A stretch of DNA of 32,961 nucleotides from a virus, in IMG/VR virus record IMGVR_UViG_3300032069_000872, positions 1-32,961 of that record, one strand, 5' to 3'. Both the position numbers and the translations under genes were made by a program. Positions 29,674-32,961 of this stretch are shown piece after piece; position 1 is the stretch's first letter; each line of letters opens with the position of its first letter. The notes below the pieces were generated by a model. The model worked only from the letters and a program-made list of their open reading frames with translations. It did not search any database and had not been told where the DNA came from.

Positions 29674-32600
29674 TGAGTTGCCTCCTGTGTTGCATTGCCG
29701 TGCCTCTTGCGAGGCGACTTGTGTTATTCGCGCGTTGTCATCCGCGCCCTTGCGATCCAGAAGCCCAAGGCCGGTGAATGTGACGCCGTGCAGGATCTCG
29801 AACACCGGTTTGCCCTGATACTCCGCGCCTTTGGACTTCTTGAGATGGACGCAGTAGTCGTTCTTACTCGTGACGGTCTTGCCGCAGATGGAGCACTCCC
29901 CGGTCTCGTAGTCGCATTCCATCGAGACCTGGGTGATGATCCCGCGTTTCATGAGCTTGTGGGCGAGCGCAGCGGTAGGGGTGTCCGTCGTGAATAGCTC
30001 GCCCACGCACTCGACGCGCCCGCCGGTCTCGTCTTCCACGAAGTCAGCCGCCATTATCCCGCCCACGATGTCCGTGAGGTCCTGGGAGTGCTTCAGGTCG
30101 ATCTTCTTGTTGATGGCCGTCGTGTAGCGAGCCGCCAGCTCGTCCGGGGTGAAGTGATCGCCGTTCCTGTTCGTGCCCGCGCGGCACATCACAAAGCTAA
30201 ATTGCGGGTCCCCCGCGTTGGGGTTGAGGTCAATCGCTTCGGCCGAGAGTCCGTCTGTGATCTTCAGACTCACTTCCACGGGGATAGTAGTGTGGCAATT
30301 GGAAGCGCCGGCCGAGGCGATTGACCTTGGAGCCTGCCGAGAACCCGATGCGATGAAGAGAAGTTCGCGACCGTTCTTGCCCTCACCCCCCTTGCCGAGC
30401 ACGATGCCATACTCGACATCCATTCCCTTGACCCGGACCTGCCCGAATCGCTCGGAGAAGATGTCCTTTATATCTTTCTCAGTGGGAAACGCCCGGTCGC
30501 GGTAGGACATGATCACGGTCTTATACTTGCCGTGCGCCTCCGAAACCAGGTTCTCAATGAGCGAGCGGATGCTCTCACGGTCATAGTGAGTCCTCGATTT
30601 GTAGCTGCGGCGGTTATCGTCGAGAAGTTCCTTGTCCGCCCAACGGTTCATCAGGCCCTCGACAAAGTGCAGCGAATACTCGTAGTCGTTGTTGGAGAAC
30701 TCGGTGATGTAAGGCGGGTCGAGATACAGGACGTCCGCGCCGTACTTCCGCACCGCCTCTACCGCGTCGCCATGGAAAGCCTTGCACTCCTGCCCGCTGT
30801 CGAAGACCAGTCGATTGAGCTGGTTCGCGTATCGCTTGAAGCTTTCGACCATGCTGGAGATGGGGATGCTGGTGAGCTGGCTTTCCTTGAACCCACCAGC
30901 ATATGCCTCCATCTCCGCGTCGGCATCCATGCCGAGTTCGGCTTTGAGGTTGATCTTCGAGCGATGGAATTGGCCGTAGAGACTCTTCGCCTTGACAGTG
31001 TTTCCGAGCGCGGCCAGCGCCAGGTCTTTCTTGTAGCCGGAGAGCTTCTGGATGTTCGCCCACACCTGGTCGAGCCAGGAGAGAACCTTCTTCGTGTAGT
31101 AGTAGCCGTTGAAGTTATCGACGATGAATGTGCCTGCGTCGGGGTTCGGCGCGAGGATATTCTCGATATCTTCGTCGGTGAGAGTCTCGTGGGAGTTCTC
31201 CACGACCGCGCGCGCAACGTGATATGGAAAGAGCAGAAGGTCATTCGCGATGACCTTCAGTCCCTTGCGTTTGAAGTGATAGGCGACGTTGGCTCCGCCT
31301 GAGAACGCGTCGACTACCGTCTTTGCATCCTTGGGAAGCTGCCGCTCGATCCAGCCGAGCATCACGTACTTGTTGCCCATGAAGCCGGTTACCTTGACCG
31401 GGTCCATCCCGGCCTGGCAGGAGAGCAGGTCAAACTCGTCCGCAAACGGCGCAGCGGCCAGCGCCTCCATGTTGTGTTCTGTTCGAATCTCAGCCTTGGA
31501 GGCTTCCGGTTCATGATCAGCGATCCACTCCTTGGCCTTCTCGATTGTCCAGCCTTCGGGGTTCTGCTCCGTCTTCTTGGCAAAGCGATATGCCTGCAGC
31601 ACCATCGCCCGCGGATCATGCCCCTGTGGAACGCTCTCCTTCTTCAGCCTGCCGACGATGATCGCGACGCCGTCCACGCCGTCGAGGGTTTTCGTCCTGA
31701 AACTGTCGGGTTCGAACTGTTCGGGGTCGCGCATACGAAAGCGGATCTCGTTTTCCGTCTCGTCCCAAATGGCCTCAGCCTCCATTGCCTGCTGAGAACA
31801 GACAGGACAGAGGCTTGCGTTCTGCTTCATCTCCTTTGAGCGTGAACACACGAACAGATGCTCCATCGCGACTGAGTTCTCGGAATGCTTCGATGAGATG
31901 TGATACCGGTGCTGCTGGGACTGCATCCGACTGGACATGCCGCTGGCGGAGATGATGTCCTTCATCTCGCCTTCGTTCGGGTAGGCATGGTCACGGTAAG
32001 AGATGAGCCAGTTGGGGATATGCTTGGCGCTGGCAAGGAATGTCGAGAAGAACTCGTTGGCGTTGGCCTTGGTAACCGTCTTGTGGTCGGTTTCATAGTG
32101 GTGAGTCTTGGAGCCCTCGACGAGCGTGAGCCCGTCCCAATAGGTCATGAGCCCCTCGACGAAGTGGTAGCTCTTCTCGTAGTTGGTCGTGGAGAACTCG
32201 GTCGCGTATGGCGGGTCGAAGTATGCGAGATCGACCTTGGCCTCCGGCAGGACATCATTGATGTCCTTGTTGGATGCCTTGCACTCCTTGCCGTTGTCGA
32301 AGATGAGCGCGTTTATACGCGCGATGTTATCCGCGAAGCGCTGCCGAAACTCCTCTGGAGTGTCCTGGCGCTTACCGTAGTCGGTCGAGGAAGAGAAGTG
32401 GCCGAAGCCGCCCTTGCCGGACATGCAAGTCTTGCCCAGAGCAAAGAACGCAATGTCTTTCTTGAATCCCTCGAGCTTATCAGCATTAGCCCGGATCTGA
32501 TCGATGACGCCATGCACTCCGCTTGCGAAGAAAATCCCTTTGAAGTTGTCTCGGACAAAGGTCCCAGCCTTTGGATTATCCGCAAGCAGAACAGCAAGCT

Positions 32601-32961
32601 CGTCCTCGCTTATCCGGACGTTTGAGTTCTCGACTATTGCGCGGGCAGCGTGATAGGAGTAGCGGAGCCGGTCGTTGGCAGTGACCTTGAGGCCCTTGGT
32701 CTTATACATATAGGCAACGACGCCAGAGCCGGAGAACGCGTCAAGGACTGAATCCACCCCTTCGGGAGTGTGCTTCCAGATCCAGTCGATGAGCTTCTGC
32801 TTGGAGCCGATATAGTTGGTTATGTACTTGGGCCGCTGATCGGCAGGCAGTTCCTCGGTGACAAGCTCCGCTGCCTCGGCGAGAAGCTGCTCGAGGTGGC
32901 GCGAGGCGTCAGTCTCCAGAAGAAAGGCAAGCCGGTCATTGTCCGTGGCGAAAAGCTGCAT
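29089..32961 (-). CDS. Fusion: two D12 adenine methyltransferases, prohead protease and scaffold
   Basis: This 1290-aa reading frame joins functions that are normally separate. Methyltransferase 1 (about residues 45-375) has IGSK at 51, motif I DAFSGSG at 74-80 and DPPY at 249-252. Residues 385-485 hold a CxxC and a segment (FRTKTL at 421, WTIEKAKEWI at 471-480) that I associate from memory with XkdF-type phage capsid protease proteins. Methyltransferase 2 (about 510-870) has MGNK at 528, DAFSGGA at 551-557 and DPPY at 748-751. The order X-I-DPPY is that of D12-class N6-adenine enzymes. Residues 890-1085 look like a prohead protease: H958 in a KKIDLKHS context, S1013 in VSMEC, and a zinc-type cluster C1016, C1023, C1026, C1037, H1039. 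Residues 1097-1290 are a charged coiled-coil scaffold. The frame starts exactly at the window edge, so the N-terminus may be incomplete and its ribosome binding site cannot be seen. Confidence 0.85.
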   Translation of the reverse strand: MQLFATDNDRLAFLLETDASRHLEQLLAEAAELVTEELPADQRPKYITNYIGSKQKLIDWIWKHTPEGVDSVLDAFSGSGVVAYMYKTKGLKVTANDRLRYSYHAARAIVENSNVRISEDELAVLLADNPKAGTFVRDNFKGIFFASGVHGVIDQIRANADKLEGFKKDIAFFALGKTCMSGKGGFGHFSSSTDYGKRQDTPEEFRQRFADNIARINALIFDNGKECKASNKDINDVLPEAKVDLAYFDPPYATEFSTTNYEKSYHFVEGLMTYWDGLTLVEGSKTHHYETDHKTVTKANANEFFSTFLASAKHIPNWLISYRDHAYPNEGEMKDIISASGMSSRMQSQQHRYHISSKHSENSVAMEHLFVCSRSKEMKQNASLCPVCSQQAMEAEAIWDETENEIRFRMRDPEQFEPDSFRTKTLDGVDGVAIIVGRLKKESVPQGHDPRAMVLQAYRFAKKTEQNPEGWTIEKAKEWIADHEPEASKAEIRTEHNMEALAAAPFADEFDLLSCQAGMDPVKVTGFMGNKYVMLGWIERQLPKDAKTVVDAFSGGANVAYHFKRKGLKVIANDLLLFPYHVARAVVENSHETLTDEDIENILAPNPDAGTFIVDNFNGYYYTKKVLSWLDQVWANIQKLSGYKKDLALAALGNTVKAKSLYGQFHRSKINLKAELGMDADAEMEAYAGGFKESQLTSIPISSMVESFKRYANQLNRLVFDSGQECKAFHGDAVEAVRKYGADVLYLDPPYITEFSNNDYEYSLHFVEGLMNRWADKELLDDNRRSYKSRTHYDRESIRSLIENLVSEAHGKYKTVIMSYRDRAFPTEKDIKDIFSERFGQVRVKGMDVEYGIVLGKGGEGKNGRELLFIASGSRQAPRSIASAGASNCHTTIPVEVSLKITDGLSAEAIDLNPNAGDPQFSFVMCRAGTNRNGDHFTPDELAARYTTAINKKIDLKHSQDLTDIVGGIMAADFVEDETGGRVECVGELFTTDTPTAALAHKLMKRGIITQVSMECDYETGECSICGKTVTSKNDYCVHLKKSKGAEYQGKPVFEILHGVTFTGLGLLDRKGADDNARITQVASQEARQCNTGGNSVDDIQKENEEQLEAAKKKEAPAGGAAPPVDDKARVKELETENKDLKNQVLELQKQVQELEAASKAAANKARAQKLVKKLERAGMSFASDEDKDQELSRLAGLSDESFAATEAAYDRAVQAKPDCPNAAKQDADKETPGADKSASASADRQLRTDAGVRALEVDDKKSSLEDKLRDGFMTAYRERVGLAGSGKSN
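29671..29686 (-). promoter_or_regulatory. Internal ribosome binding site for the scaffold
   Basis: AGGAGG (29686-29681), 7 nt spacer, GTG (29673-29671), in frame with the surrounding 1290-aa gene. It matches the ribosome binding sites of neighbouring genes in strength and spacing. Confidence 0.7.

Noticed and set aside
18185-32961. Tailocin or extracellular contractile injection system instead of a phage
   Set aside because: Capsid, scaffold/protease, decoration and connector genes show that a DNA-filled head is made; only the tail resembles the eCIS lineage.

Overview
The window is the late structural region of a contractile-tailed (myovirus-type) dsDNA bacteriophage or prophage. All supported genes lie on the minus strand and are tightly packed, with 1-17 nt overlaps, TGATG or ATGA stop/start couplings and mostly strong GGAGG-type ribosome binding sites. 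The only untranslated stretch over 100 nt is 1945-2107. The DNA is fairly GC-rich. No host can be named from the sequence, and I see no tRNA, rRNA, CRISPR, integrase or insertion sequence. Portal and terminase are not in the window and probably lie beyond 32961.

In transcription order (high to low coordinates) the layout is: (1) head genes 27482-32961: a 1290-aa fusion of two DNA adenine methyltransferase domains, a prohead protease and a scaffold, then a decoration protein, the major capsid protein and a small acidic protein. The order protease-scaffold-decoration-capsid is that of phage lambda C-Nu3-D-E. (2) Connectors and tail completion, 25215-27495: adaptor, head closure, gpG-like tail completion, an unexpected secreted Ig-like protein, and a tail terminator candidate. 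(3) Tail, 18185-25218: sheath, tube, tail assembly chaperones joined by a programmed -1 frameshift, and a 1204-aa tape measure. (4) Baseplate, 8955-18198: a stray DUF4406-like gene, CIS-tube and LysM proteins, hub (gpD), OB-fold spike (gpV), PAAR tip, two small membrane proteins, Ig-like and jelly-roll adhesins, gp25, gpJ and gpI. (5) Fibres and appendages, 2108-8945, including a protein made of eleven 14-residue repeats and a 1203-aa DUF4815-type fibre. (6) A three-gene amidoligase / DUF5049 / class II glutamine amidotransferase island at 1-1944.

The most striking feature is the fusion protein at 29089-32961. Its scaffold part also has its own in-frame internal start (AGGAGG, 7 nt, GTG at 29673), as lambda Nu3 does inside gene C. 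The full-length protein could therefore co-assemble with free scaffold and carry two methyltransferase domains into the procapsid. I infer a virion-delivered DNA methylation (anti-restriction) device, comparable in logic to the head-packaged DarB protein of phage P1 but built differently. The second candidate for new biology is the amidoligase island at the distal end of the late operon, which looks able to amidate or peptide-modify an unknown target.
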